The notes below the pieces were generated by a model. That model made no database searches. It saw nothing but the letters and a program-made list of their open reading frames with translations, and had not been told where the DNA came from. DNA of 64,000 bases, from assembly GCA_048465415.1 (NCBI GenBank), contig DBFWLO010000014.1, positions 1 to 64,000 on the forward strand. The letters are read 5' to 3'. The DNA comes from Scatosoma sp048465415. GTDB lineage: Bacteria > Bacillota > Clostridia > Christensenellales > Borkfalkiaceae. The translations under genes were made by a program, and so were the position numbers. Below, piece after piece: positions 27,069-36,407 of the stretch (position 1 is the first letter of the stretch; every line of letters starts with the position of its first letter).

Positions 27069-30000
27069 ATGGCAAAATTACACAATTTTAACGGGCGTTA
27101 TTGCGAATCTGAATACGAAAACGCTTTCCTTTCCTTTTTAGAACAAGAAGGCTGGGCATATCTTGCAGGAAACAACATTCCGCGCACAACAAAACGCGAT
27201 GCGATTTATACTGACGATTTGGAACAGTTTTTAAGCAAAACGAACGTCGATTTAACCGTAGACGAAATACGGCAGATTATAGACACCGTCCGCCTTGTGG
27301 GTTCGGAAAGCGAGTTTTCCACCTTACATAAGGTTTACGGTTGGATGGTCAACGGCATTCAATTTACGTCGCAATCGGGGCTTGCTAAAATGGTTGCTCT
27401 GATTGATTTTGAAAATTTCGAAAATAATATTTTCCGTGCGGTCAACCAATTCACTGTGGAATATACACACAATGGACTAGTTGAAACGCGCCGTCCTGAT
27501 ATAATTTTGTTTGTCAACGGCATGCCTTTATGTCTAATCGAGTTGAAAAATCCGGCAGATGCAAACGCAACTATTTACACCGCTTGGGAGCAAATTTACA
27601 ATCGCTATTGGCGCGACATTCCACACCTTTTACATTTCAGTCCTTTGGCGTGCATTTCCGACGGTGTTAAAACGCGTCTTGGAACGGTTCGTACGCCTTA
27701 TGAACATTTCTATGCTTGGCGTCGTATCAATGACGGAGATAAAGTTTCTACTCTTCCTTTTGAAGAAACGCAAGCTATGATTAAGGGTGTTTACAGCCCT
27801 GAAAGATTCCTGGAAATCTTCCGTGACTACATATATTTCCAAGACAGCGAATATGACAGTGATGAACGCGAAATCGTTTGCCGTTATCCGCAGTTTTTTG
27901 CCGCACGTTTATTGAAAAACAGTATTATAAAATCTGTTATAGAAAAAAGCGGTAAAGGCGGTACGTATTTTGGTGCAACAGGTTGCGGTAAAACGTACGC
28001 TATGGCGTTCCTTGCCCGTCAACTTGCTTTGCGTTGTACGGACGTGCCTGAAATCGGTTCTCCCACTATTGTTTTAATCGTTGATCGTGACGATTTGCAA
28101 AAACAAGGCGCAAAACTATTTACCAAAAGTAAAGAATTCTTAAATCTTGGCGAAGTTAAAATTGTTCCTACACGTAAAGTATTGCGTGAAGAACTCGGCG
28201 CACGTGAAAGCGGCGGTTTTTATATCTGTACTATTCAAAAATTCTGTGACCGTGAAGATGATAAAATCGGTCTTATTAACGACCGTGCGAATATTATTTG
28301 CTTCTCTGACGAAGCGCATAGAACGCAGCTTGAGCATGCAAAGAAAATTAAGTTCAGCAAGGATACTGATGAGAATATGAGAGCTATGATTTCTAAACCG
28401 TATGCGAAAGTATTAAAAGAAGCTCTTCCCAAGGCTACGTTCGTTGGGTTTACCGGTACGCCTATTTCTGAAACGTATCAGACTTTCGGTGATGAAATTG
28501 ACCGTTACACAATGGACCAAGCGGTTGCCGACGGACTTACGGTTTCTATCAAATATCATCCCCGTATCACAAAAGTATTGCTTGACCAAGAAAAAGTCAA
28601 ACAAATTGAAGCGTATTACAAGAAATGTGCCGATGATGGTGCAACTGAAGGAGATATTGAAGCAAGCAAAAAGGCTATGAGTTCAATGGAAGTAATCCTT
28701 GGCGAGCCTTCACGTTTAGAACGTCTTGCGGTGGATATTCACAACCACTACGTTTCGTCTTGCGCAAACACCCCTACAAGAGTACAAAAAGCAATGATTG
28801 TTTGTTCCAGCAGAACGATTGCTTACCAACTCTTGAAGGAATTCGAAAAGAAGTATCACGAATGGTTTGAAGAAAAGAAAACGCCCGACGGTATGGACGC
28901 AACCGATGAAGAATTGCGTGAATTGAAACCTATGCCATGCATCGCCATGGTTGCAAGCGTCGGCAGTAATGACGATTCTGAAATGTATAACTATTTAGGC
29001 GGTGTTAAAAATAGCAAGCGTTCAGATGATATGGCTGCGGCGTTCAAGCAAGATAAATCAAACTTCCGTATTGTTATCGTCGTCGATATGTGGATAACGG
29101 GTTTTGACGTACCTTCGCTGACATATATGTACAATGATAAACCTCTTAAAAAACACATGCTTATACAAACAATTAGCCGTGTTAATAGAAAATTTGAAGG
29201 AAAAGACTATGGCTTAATCGTGGACTATATCGGTATTCGTGATAATATGCGTGAAGCGATAAAAATCTACGGGGGTGATGTGTCTGTTGCTCCTTCTTCT
29301 GACGATGTGGAACAGGCTACCGCTATTTTTAGAGAAGAACTTGAAATCCTTAAAGACCTTTTCAACGGCTATGATTTAGCTCCGTTCCTTGACCCAAGCG
29401 GTGATCCTACTTTAAGATATACGCTGTTAGCAAAAGCAGCCGAATACGTGTTTATTTCCACACAGGAACTGCAAACACAAACTGACGGCGGTAAAGGCGT
29501 TAAAAAGGTATCCTTTAAGACTTACTTTTTGAAAACCGTTAAACGTATGCGCACGGCTTACGACATTTGCCAACCTTCCGGAGAACTTGGTGAAGAAGAA
29601 TCCGCACTCGCACAATGCTTTATGGCTATAGCTGGTTTTGTTCGCAAGATGAGCGGTACTAGCGATGTGGATACGGAAACTATGAATCGCCATGTAGCTC
29701 AAATGGTTGAAGAAGCCCTGAAATACAATAAAGTTGAAAGCATTCTTGAAGACGGCGAGCAAGAAGATATTTTCAGTCCCGAATACTTTGAAAGATTGAT
29801 TGACGTTAAGATGCCTGCCTCCAAGTTAGAATTGCTCATAAAAATGCTTCGTAAGCAAATCAAGGAATACGGTAAAACCAACCAAATGGCGGCGAAAAAG
29901 TTCCAAGAAATGCTTGAAGAAACGATTAAGTTATACCACGAAAGAAGAAAAACGCTCTCTGCCGAAGAATCAGATGAAGCACAAGAATATACGTCGGAAG

Positions 30001-30398
30001 AGATTATTCGTAGCGCAACCGAACAGGCTCTCCGCATCTTAAAGGATATGAACGCCGACCGCGAAAGTTTCCGTAAGATAGGCTTGACCTTTGAGGAAAA
30101 GGCGTTCTACGATATTTTGATGGCTTTACGTGACCAGTACAACTTTGAATATGGCGAAAATAAGGTCGTTGACGGCGTAGTGCTTAACGATAGATGCAAG
30201 GCGTTGGCAAAGAAAATCAAGGAAATCATAGATACGAAATCTTCGTTTGCCGACTGGCTTAACAATCAAATCGTGCGCGATCAGTTGAAATTTGATATCA
30301 AGGTATGCTTGATTAAAAACGGATATCCCCCACAATATAGCCCCGAAGTTTTCCGTAAAATCATAGAACAAGTTGAAAACTTCGAGGAGAATAATTAG
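27069..30398 (+). CDS. hsdR: Type I RM restriction/translocase subunit
   Basis: A 1109-residue HsdR. The N-terminal PD-(D/E)XK nuclease has D in RRPDIILF and E-x-K in CLIELKN (about 140-160). Superfamily-2 motor motifs follow: Walker A GATGCGKTYAM (about 300), DEAH in CFSDEAHRT (about 417), and motif III FVGFTGTP. A helical C-terminal domain binds the methylase core. It cleaves unmodified DNA after ATP-driven translocation. AGGAG precedes ATG 27069. Length and motifs are complete, so the restriction system should be functional with hsdM and hsdS. Confidence 0.94.
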   Translation: MAKLHNFNGRYCESEYENAFLSFLEQEGWAYLAGNNIPRTTKRDAIYTDDLEQFLSKTNVDLTVDEIRQIIDTVRLVGSESEFSTLHKVYGWMVNGIQFTSQSGLAKMVALIDFENFENNIFRAVNQFTVEYTHNGLVETRRPDIILFVNGMPLCLIELKNPADANATIYTAWEQIYNRYWRDIPHLLHFSPLACISDGVKTRLGTVRTPYEHFYAWRRINDGDKVSTLPFEETQAMIKGVYSPERFLEIFRDYIYFQDSEYDSDEREIVCRYPQFFAARLLKNSIIKSVIEKSGKGGTYFGATGCGKTYAMAFLARQLALRCTDVPEIGSPTIVLIVDRDDLQKQGAKLFTKSKEFLNLGEVKIVPTRKVLREELGARESGGFYICTIQKFCDREDDKIGLINDRANIICFSDEAHRTQLEHAKKIKFSKDTDENMRAMISKPYAKVLKEALPKATFVGFTGTPISETYQTFGDEIDRYTMDQAVADGLTVSIKYHPRITKVLLDQEKVKQIEAYYKKCADDGATEGDIEASKKAMSSMEVILGEPSRLERLAVDIHNHYVSSCANTPTRVQKAMIVCSSRTIAYQLLKEFEKKYHEWFEEKKTPDGMDATDEELRELKPMPCIAMVASVGSNDDSEMYNYLGGVKNSKRSDDMAAAFKQDKSNFRIVIVVDMWITGFDVPSLTYMYNDKPLKKHMLIQTISRVNRKFEGKDYGLIVDYIGIRDNMREAIKIYGGDVSVAPSSDDVEQATAIFREELEILKDLFNGYDLAPFLDPSGDPTLRYTLLAKAAEYVFISTQELQTQTDGGKGVKKVSFKTYFLKTVKRMRTAYDICQPSGELGEEESALAQCFMAIAGFVRKMSGTSDVDTETMNRHVAQMVEEALKYNKVESILEDGEQEDIFSPEYFERLIDVKMPASKLELLIKMLRKQIKEYGKTNQMAAKKFQEMLEETIKLYHERRKTLSAEESDEAQEYTSEEIIRSATEQALRILKDMNADRESFRKIGLTFEEKAFYDILMALRDQYNFEYGENKVVDGVVLNDRCKALAKKIKEIIDTKSSFADWLNNQIVRDQLKFDIKVCLIKNGYPPQYSPEVFRKIIEQVENFEENN

Positions 30399-30492
30399 TC
30401 TAACTCCAATAAAAGTATGTTAAAATTTCTTTATACAAACGATTAAAGAGTTAACTTATGATTTCATGAAGATAATTAGAGAGAGCAACTCA

Positions 30493-31341
30493 ATGATTGA
30501 TAGAAGAATAAAAAACGCAGAAATATTCCGTGACACGGAGCAATGCTACACAACCAACCAAGTATTGCGGCAAGGGGTTGAAACATCAATAGAAACTCAG
30601 ATTTTTATTCCAGAAAAATCTACTGTATGCTTACATGCCCTTTGTAAAACAGAAAAAGCGAGAGTCATTGTAAGCGGAAAGCGTTCGCTCGAAGCGGCTG
30701 AAAACTAAGTCAAACAAGGTAAACAGGTGTGCGTGTTGAACTTTGCTTCTGCCACAAATCCTGATGGGGGCGTTGTTAGCGGTTCCTCCGCGCAAGAAGA
30801 ATGTATTTGCAGATGCACTACTTTATATCCTTGCCTAAGCACTAAAATGATGTGGGATGTATTTTACGCACCGCATTGTCAAACGGCAAGTCCATTATAT
30901 AATGACGATTGCATCTATACGCCAAACATTTGCGTGTTCAAGAGCGATACAAATTTCCCTGAACCGCTTCTTCAAGAAAAATGGTGGAGCGTGAATATTC
31001 TCACTTGTGCTGCCCCTAATCTACGCGAACGTCCCAACAATAGAATGAATCCGCATGCAGGTGATACGGCAACAAGGATTACCCATGAAGAACTTGAAGA
31101 ATTACTAACGACACGGATTCGTCGAATATTTGAAATTGCGGCTGCAAACAAAAACGAAATTTTGATTCTTGGTGCATTTGGATGCGGTGCTTTTAGAAAT
31201 CCCCCTGAAATCACGGCAAAGGTGTTCAATAACGTGATGAAGGATTACTTGTGCTATTTCGATACAATCGAATATGCAGTTTATCATACTGAACGTGAAT
31301 TGGCAAACTATGAAGCATTCCAGAAAATAATTGAAAGCTAA
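30493..31341 (+). pseudogene. PARG-like macrodomain protein (TIGR02452/DUF2263), interrupted by an in-frame TAA
   Basis: The frame would encode about 282 residues but stops at TAA 30706-30708 (codon 72), between SLEAAEN and VKQGKQVCVLNFASATN. Both halves are in the same frame and together match bacterial poly(ADP-ribose) glycohydrolase-like proteins. The QEE of the family's GGG-x(6-8)-QEE signature is present (SSAQEECICR), but the first Gly reads Asp (NPDGGV). A GTG at 30727 could restart translation and give the C-terminal catalytic part. The family removes ADP-ribose; here it follows hsdR by about 95 bases. It is probably inactive or expressed only as fragments. Confidence 0.75.
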
Positions 31342-31342
31342 G

Positions 31343-31392
31343 TAGAGCCCGGTGATCGGTCAAGGTCGCCGCGCTCTATTTTTATTTTTTAT
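31343..31392 (+). terminator. Rho-independent terminator after the RM/macrodomain operon
   Basis: TAGAGC (31343-31348) pairs with GCTCTA (31373-31378), with an inner stem GGTGATC / GGTCGCC (one of its wobble pairs is T-G), followed by TTTTTATTTTTT. It closes the operon that begins at 23017. Confidence 0.8.
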
Positions 31393-31465
31393 TCTTTTGA
31401 CAAACAAAGACACATGAAACTATATAGTATTTTCATAAACGCATTAATACATTCCTAAAAACGAC

Positions 31466-31494
31466 TTGACAAATAATTCCAAATATGTTAAACT
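31466..31494 (+). promoter_or_regulatory. Promoter of the element's first genes
   Basis: TTGACA (31466-31471), 17-base spacer, TAAACT (31489-31494). The transcript has a leader of over 200 bases before the HTH gene. Confidence 0.6.
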
Positions 31495-31738
31495 ATATAT
31501 GTTGATACAAATTCATAGGCGCACATTTATTAAAACAATTAAGCTCGTATAAACCTTTGTGCACACAACTGAATACACATAATATTTTTTAAGAATTTTT
31601 AGACTTGTACATAGTAAACGGATTGCTTTCAGCCGTTTTTTGTGCAGGTCTTTTTTGTTTGCCCTTAATAAATATCAGGAGGTAAAAATACGAAACAAAA
31701 ATGAACAGAAGAAAAACAACAAGGAGGGTGTTACAAGG

Positions 31739-32158
31739 TTGAGATACTACGATTCTAACCGAAAGGATATCCCCGGGAAATATTTCCCTATGCCGAAAGC
31801 AGTGTTTCGACTCGATCTCGATACAGGTGAAATTGCGCTTCTCACCTACCTCATGTACTGCGAGAACCGAAAAACCTTCTAATGTTATCCGAGCTACTCC
31901 ACCATCGGCCGAGCGATCGGAATGAGCAACAACACCGTCAGGAAGTATGTTGACAGCCTCAGGCGCAAAGGCTTCCTCTGCACCGAGCCCACGATGGTGA
32001 AAACCCTTGACGGTCGCTTTCACAACGGCAGTCTCCTCCATACTTTACAACCGATCAAGCCTTTGGAGGATGCTTACTATAAGCAGCAACTATGCGAAGC
32101 GGAGGCAAGGTTGAACTTCAAAAAAGCAATGGCAAAATATGAAAAAACCAGGAAGTAA
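31739..32158 (+). pseudogene. Mobile-element HTH protein, interrupted by an in-frame TAA
   Basis: The frame opens RYYDSNRKDIPGKYFPMPKA, typical of HTH proteins at the start of Firmicute conjugative or mobilizable elements. It stops at TAA 31880-31882 (codon 48) in KTF-stop-CYPSYSTIGRAIG, then continues in the same frame through the recognition helix MSNNTVRKYVDSLRRKGFL. Related proteins have Gln at the stop position, so CAA to TAA (one C-to-T change) explains it. A TTG start at 31739 is proposed because GGAGG lies 11 bases upstream; a 13-codon leader frame (31701-31742) ends on it. The C-terminal part may still be made from ATG 31922. Confidence 0.75.
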
Positions 32159-32163
32159 ATGAA

Positions 32164-32385
32164 ATGAAACAGTCGATGTATAAGAGCCGTGAGGAGATGC
32201 CTATGTTCCTCACCGTGATGGACGTAGCAAATCTGCTTGGGATTTCCCGAGCGAGCGCCTACGAGCTTGTGCGCGAGGAGAACTTTCCGAAGCTGAAAAT
32301 CGTTCAGGGCAGAACCATCATACCGCGCGACAGACTTCTCGAATGGCTCGATGAACAGACGAAATACGACCATACAGCAAAATAG
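32164..32385 (+). CDS. xis: Excisionase-like HTH protein
   Basis: A 73-residue MerR-like/excisionase HTH: FLTVMDVANLLGISRASAYELV, then IPRDRLLEWLDEQ, as in helix-turn-helix domain (HTH_17) excisionases. It starts 5 bases after the previous stop, with AGGAAG upstream. It would direct the integrases toward excision. Length and motif are intact. Confidence 0.8.
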   Translation: MKQSMYKSREEMPMFLTVMDVANLLGISRASAYELVREENFPKLKIVQGRTIIPRDRLLEWLDEQTKYDHTAK

Positions 32386-32408
32386 GGTTTTGCGAAACCC
32401 TATTTTTT
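32381..32408 (+). terminator. Rho-independent terminator after the excisionase gene
   Basis: AATAGGGTTT (32381-32390), TGCG loop, AAACCCTATT (32395-32404), then TTTT. It begins at the end of the coding sequence and separates the control genes from the mobilization genes. Confidence 0.9.
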
Positions 32409-32645
32409 AAGCAGGATAAAGCCGTGTCTGCCCCACACGGCATACCACATCGCACGGCAACGCCGAGCGAGACGAAACCGGGGCGTGATAAGGCTTTTTG
32501 AAGACCTCTCCCCTGCCAAATCACAAAGACATATCGTGTCTGCGGGGGGACAAAATCGACACTTTATAGTCTTACAGTACCAAAATATCAAGGCGTTACA
32601 AGGGATTGCAGATATCTGATCATGGCGCCTTCCGAAGTTTTACAA
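32409..32645. other. Candidate oriT region
   Basis: A non-coding interval of about 240 bases between the excisionase terminator and the relaxosome gene, the usual place for oriT. It contains the perfect inverted repeat GCCGTGT (32421-32427) / ACACGGC (32435-32441) and several short direct and inverted repeats. No nic site can be assigned by eye. Confidence 0.4.
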
Positions 32646-32665
32646 TCATCAAAAGGAGAAAAACG

Positions 32666-33067
32666 ATGGAACAAAATAACGATATACTTGAAGCAAGAGG
32701 CGTTAGCCTCACCAAAAAACAGTGGGCACGCTGCGACAGGCTCGCAGAGGACAAAGGTTATAAATCGCGCAATGCCTTCATCCGGGAAGCCGTGGATTTC
32801 TACTGTGCGTGGATAGAGAAGGAACATATTGAAAAATTTCTTCTGCCGTCTCTGGAATCCGTCATCGGGGCGAAGGTAAGAGACAGCGAGGAACGCATTT
32901 GCAGACTTTTGTTTAAGCTTGCGGTCGAGCAAAATTCTCTTGCCAAGATCATGGCGAGAGAGTATGAAGAATACGACACATATCTCCTGGACGAAATCCG
33001 CCAGGAAAGTATCCGTGAAGTGAAAGAAACCAACGGCACTATTCGTATTCGGGAACACTTCGAGTAA
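32666..33067 (+). CDS. Ribbon-helix-helix relaxosome accessory protein (MobC-like)
   Basis: 133 residues. The N-terminal RHH-type segment (SLTKKQWARCDRLAEDKGY then SRNAFIREAVDFY) is followed by a long charged helix. AAGGAG precedes ATG 32666. It ends 10 bases before the relaxase start, and such proteins bind oriT to help the relaxase. The specific family name is not certain; context is the main support. Confidence 0.7.
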   Translation: MEQNNDILEARGVSLTKKQWARCDRLAEDKGYKSRNAFIREAVDFYCAWIEKEHIEKFLLPSLESVIGAKVRDSEERICRLLFKLAVEQNSLAKIMAREYEEYDTYLLDEIRQESIREVKETNGTIRIREHFE

Positions 33068-33077
33068 GGAGGCATGA

Positions 33078-34817
33078 ATGGCAGGATTAATTTTGAAAGC
33101 CCCCTACTACAAGCCCGGACAAACCAACGAACAGGGTCAGTCCCGAGGCGGCTACGTCGAATATATTGCAAAGCGCGAAGGCGTTGAAATTCTTCGGAGC
33201 GGTATGGCAAGCTATATCGGCGAACGCCGCGGCTCGCACGGTTTATTTTCGGATGAGGGTATAAAAATAAATCTCTCCGCCGTCGGCAAAGAGATAGAAG
33301 AACACCCGGGCAACATTTGGGGCTTCATCATTTCGCTCAAACGCGAAGACGCCGAGCGTCTCGGTTACAACTGCGCGGAACAATGGCTGAATCTGCTGCG
33401 TTCCCGCCGCAATGACATTGCAAGAGAGATGGGCATCGCGCCCGGAAACTTCCGTTGGGTTGCCGCCTATCATAACAAAGAACTCAATCCCCACGTGCAT
33501 CTGCTGGCGTGGTCGTCACGTCCGCAAGAGCCCTATCTCTCCCGCACAGGCATTCAGCATATCAAGCAAACTCTTGCGGGGGATATCTTTCGGCAAGAGC
33601 TGATCTCGATTTATAAAAAGCAGACCGCTGCAAGAGATGACGTTAAGGAAAGATACCGTGAGCGTATCAAAGAATTGGTTTCCGAAATTCAAAACGGCAA
33701 TCACGCCTTCTCACCCGAGCTGATTTCAAAAATGTAAATCCTTTCAAAGAGACTCCAAAAAGTCAAAGGCAAGAAGGTCTACGGGTATCTTGATAAAAAT
33801 TCGAAAGCTCTCATAAAGGAAATAGTAACAATGCTTGGGAGGGATGAAAAAATTGCGGAGCTTTACGAGTCGTGGTACAGATATAAATGCGAAACCGTCC
33901 GTACCTATACCGACAAACTGCCGAAAAAAATTCCGATCGAGGAGAACGAGGAATTCAAATCCGTCCGCAATGTTGTCGTGCGCTGTGCGGCCGCGCCCGG
34001 AAAGCTCGGCGAACCGCCCGACCGAGATATCGATTTCGATTACTCTGTGCTCAAAGACAAGGCAGACGATTTCAGATATTTATATGTAGAAGCCAATTCG
34101 ACGGACGATCCCTTTGCGTATTGCCGTCTCGGGCGGTATTATCTTGAAAAGACGGACGATATGGAACAAGCGGAGTATTGGCTGCGCATGGCGGCAGACC
34201 AAGGAAACGCCTTAGCCGCATATCTAGTCTATAAAAGCTGCCGCAACGGAAAATTTACCGAGACGCCGAGCGACAAAATGAAATACCTTCGTATGGCGGC
34301 AGATGCCGGGTTTGGATATGCCGAATATGAATACGCCAAGTATCTGCAAGACAAGTCCCCTGTCGATGCGAAAAATTATTTGCGGAGTGCCGCCGAGCAC
34401 AGCTGTTTCCACGCCGCATATATGCTCGGCAAGCGGCTCTTCGACGAAGGCAGGCACGAAGAAGCAAAGGAATGGTTCCAACGCTCCGCGCAGAGCGACA
34501 CCTGGGCTCAAACGAGAGTCGGGTTGCTATTTTATTACGAATACAATGATCATGAGACAGGCAAGGAATTTCTTCAAACTGCCGCCGACAACGGATACAC
34601 TCCCGCAGAAGAAGCCTTTAAGGCGATACAAAATAATCTTAACGCACAATTCCTTGTCGGGGTATGCGATTTATTTTATTACGCAGGCAATCTCATCGAC
34701 GAACGTACCGAGGATATGTATGACAAAGAACAGCAGATAAAGGGCCGCGGCATTGACCGCAAACAGAAGAAAGCGATACGTGAAAAGAAGCAGAGCATGG
34801 GTTTGAAAGGCCTATAA
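33078..34817 (+). pseudogene. MobP-type relaxase with Sel1-like C-terminus, interrupted by an in-frame TAA
   Basis: The N-terminal relaxase domain includes the metal-binding histidines in HNKELNPHVHLLAWS (about residues 131-145). The frame stops at TAA 33735-33737 (codon 220), in LISKM-stop-ILSKRLQKVKGKKVYGYL, and continues in the same frame for a further 360 codons. That part contains four or five Sel1/TPR-like repeats (e.g. AEYWLRMAADQGNALAAY) and a basic tail, as in MobP3-type relaxases. A Gln at this position in relatives would make this another CAA to TAA change. GGAGG precedes ATG 33078. The N-terminal nicking domain could still be produced alone. Confidence 0.8.
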
Positions 34818-34933
34818 CGGAGATGAAAAAATAATGATAATAAACCGATAATTCCTCGCAAAAACGCTGGATATTCTCTCGAACCTGTGGTATATTTGTG
34901 GTACGACAAAAATCACAAAAACAGGAGGAACTG

Positions 34934-35239
34934 ATGGCTAAGCTGATTAGAAAACATTTTGGAAAACTGGTTTCGGTAGAGCCGAACACCCCATCGGGAA
35001 TCGACAAGGAATGGTCTTGGCGCAAAGCCTACGAAGGATTTTACGGAATTATTCATGTTTATGAAAGCCGGCATAGATTTTCAGGGAAACATTTTATCGT
35101 GATATACGATATAGACTTCGACTATCTGAAAACGGGTGTGGGAGAGTTAACATACGAAGGCAAGCGTATTCTCCTAAATACCCGAAACAGCAGATACGCA
35201 TTCACGTATATAGACCTTGAAAAAAAGGATGGTGATTAA
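34934..35239 (+). CDS. Hypothetical protein of the mobilizable element
   Basis: A 101-residue protein starting MAKLIRKHFGKLVSVEPNTP; no family recognised. GGAGG lies 6 bases upstream of ATG 34934 and the stop is immediately followed by the integrase start at 35240, so it is coupled to the integrase. It has alternating beta-strand-like segments (HFIVIYDIDFDYL) and no membrane segment. The 114 bases upstream contain the repeated TGTGGTA motif (about 34887-34903), a possible promoter or binding site. Confidence 0.65.
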   Translation: MAKLIRKHFGKLVSVEPNTPSGIDKEWSWRKAYEGFYGIIHVYESRHRFSGKHFIVIYDIDFDYLKTGVGELTYEGKRILLNTRNSRYAFTYIDLEKKDGD

Positions 35240-36403
35240 ATGGCAAGCAGACGCAGACCGCAAGGCGACGGTATGGTACGTAAACGGGACGACGGACGAT
35301 GGGAAGGTCGCATCGTTATCGGGCATAAGAAAAACGGCGCGCCGATGTATAAATCGGTGTTCGGGAATACCCAAAAATCAACGCTGAAACAGCTTCATCA
35401 GCTGATAGACCTCTACCGCGACGTCGACCTTACGGAAGAATGCCGCATGACGCTCGGCGAATGGATGGACAAGTGGCTCGACGAGTATATGATATTCAAA
35501 ATCAAAGAAAACACACTGGACGGATACCGAGCAATCGTGGAACATCAAATCAAACGCTTTCTCGGCGACAAGCAGCTCGCCTATCTTACCACGGCGGACA
35601 TTCAGAAATTTTATAACAAAATCAAAAAGGAAGGCCGAGTCAAACCGCATCCCCTTCTCGGGTATGCCCTTTCGGACAGCGTGGTCAGAAAAATTCACAT
35701 GACGCTTCATGAAGCCCTGGACGCGGCAGTTAAGGAAAGATTTATTGTCCGCAACCCGACGAACGGCACTACTATCCCGAAAAAGAGCTACGGAGAAAAG
35801 CAGGTGCTTGGAGATAGCCAGCTCGACAGATTTATGGAGGCTATCCGCAAAGAACCGTATTGGTACGATTTCTTCTATGTGGAGATCATGACGGGCTTGC
35901 GTCGCGGCGAAATATGCGGACTCAAATGGACGGACATCGACTTCACCGCCGGCACGATGAGCGTCAGACGCTCTGTCGGCAGGGTCAGAGTCGGCGGCAT
36001 CGCCATCGGCGAAACCAAGACGAACGCAGGCACAAGAAGGATCATCATGCCGCCGAGCGTGGCAGAGCTGCTCAAAACAAAAAAGGACAACGCCATCAAC
36101 GAATGGATATTCCCCCACTATATGAAGCCGTCCGATCCCCTGCATCCCGACACGGCTTATAACAAGCTGAAAACCATTCTAAAAAGAGTAGAGCTGCCAC
36201 TGATACGATTTCACGATCTACGACATACCTTCGCAACACACGCGATGCAAGGCGGGGTCGACGCCAAGACCTTGGCCGGGATGCTCGGGCATAGCAACGC
36301 AAGCTTCACGCTCGACACTTATACCCATGTAACGGCGGATATGCAGCAAAACGCCTCCGAGCTGGTTGGTAAGATGATGAAACAATTTATAAAAAAGGAC
36401 TGA
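35240..36403 (+). CDS. int: Tyrosine integrase 1
   Basis: A 387-residue site-specific recombinase. The N-terminal AP2-like arm-binding domain (RDDGRWEGRIVIG) is followed by a SAM-like core-binding domain and the catalytic domain with Arg in TGLRRGE (about 220), His-x-x-Arg in FHDLRHTFA (about 325), and the nucleophile Tyr in LDTYTHV (about 360). It lies 4 bases before the second integrase gene, forming a tandem pair. All catalytic residues are present, so this copy should be active. Confidence 0.92.
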   Translation: MASRRRPQGDGMVRKRDDGRWEGRIVIGHKKNGAPMYKSVFGNTQKSTLKQLHQLIDLYRDVDLTEECRMTLGEWMDKWLDEYMIFKIKENTLDGYRAIVEHQIKRFLGDKQLAYLTTADIQKFYNKIKKEGRVKPHPLLGYALSDSVVRKIHMTLHEALDAAVKERFIVRNPTNGTTIPKKSYGEKQVLGDSQLDRFMEAIRKEPYWYDFFYVEIMTGLRRGEICGLKWTDIDFTAGTMSVRRSVGRVRVGGIAIGETKTNAGTRRIIMPPSVAELLKTKKDNAINEWIFPHYMKPSDPLHPDTAYNKLKTILKRVELPLIRFHDLRHTFATHAMQGGVDAKTLAGMLGHSNASFTLDTYTHVTADMQQNASELVGKMMKQFIKKD

Positions 36404-36407
36404 CTCT

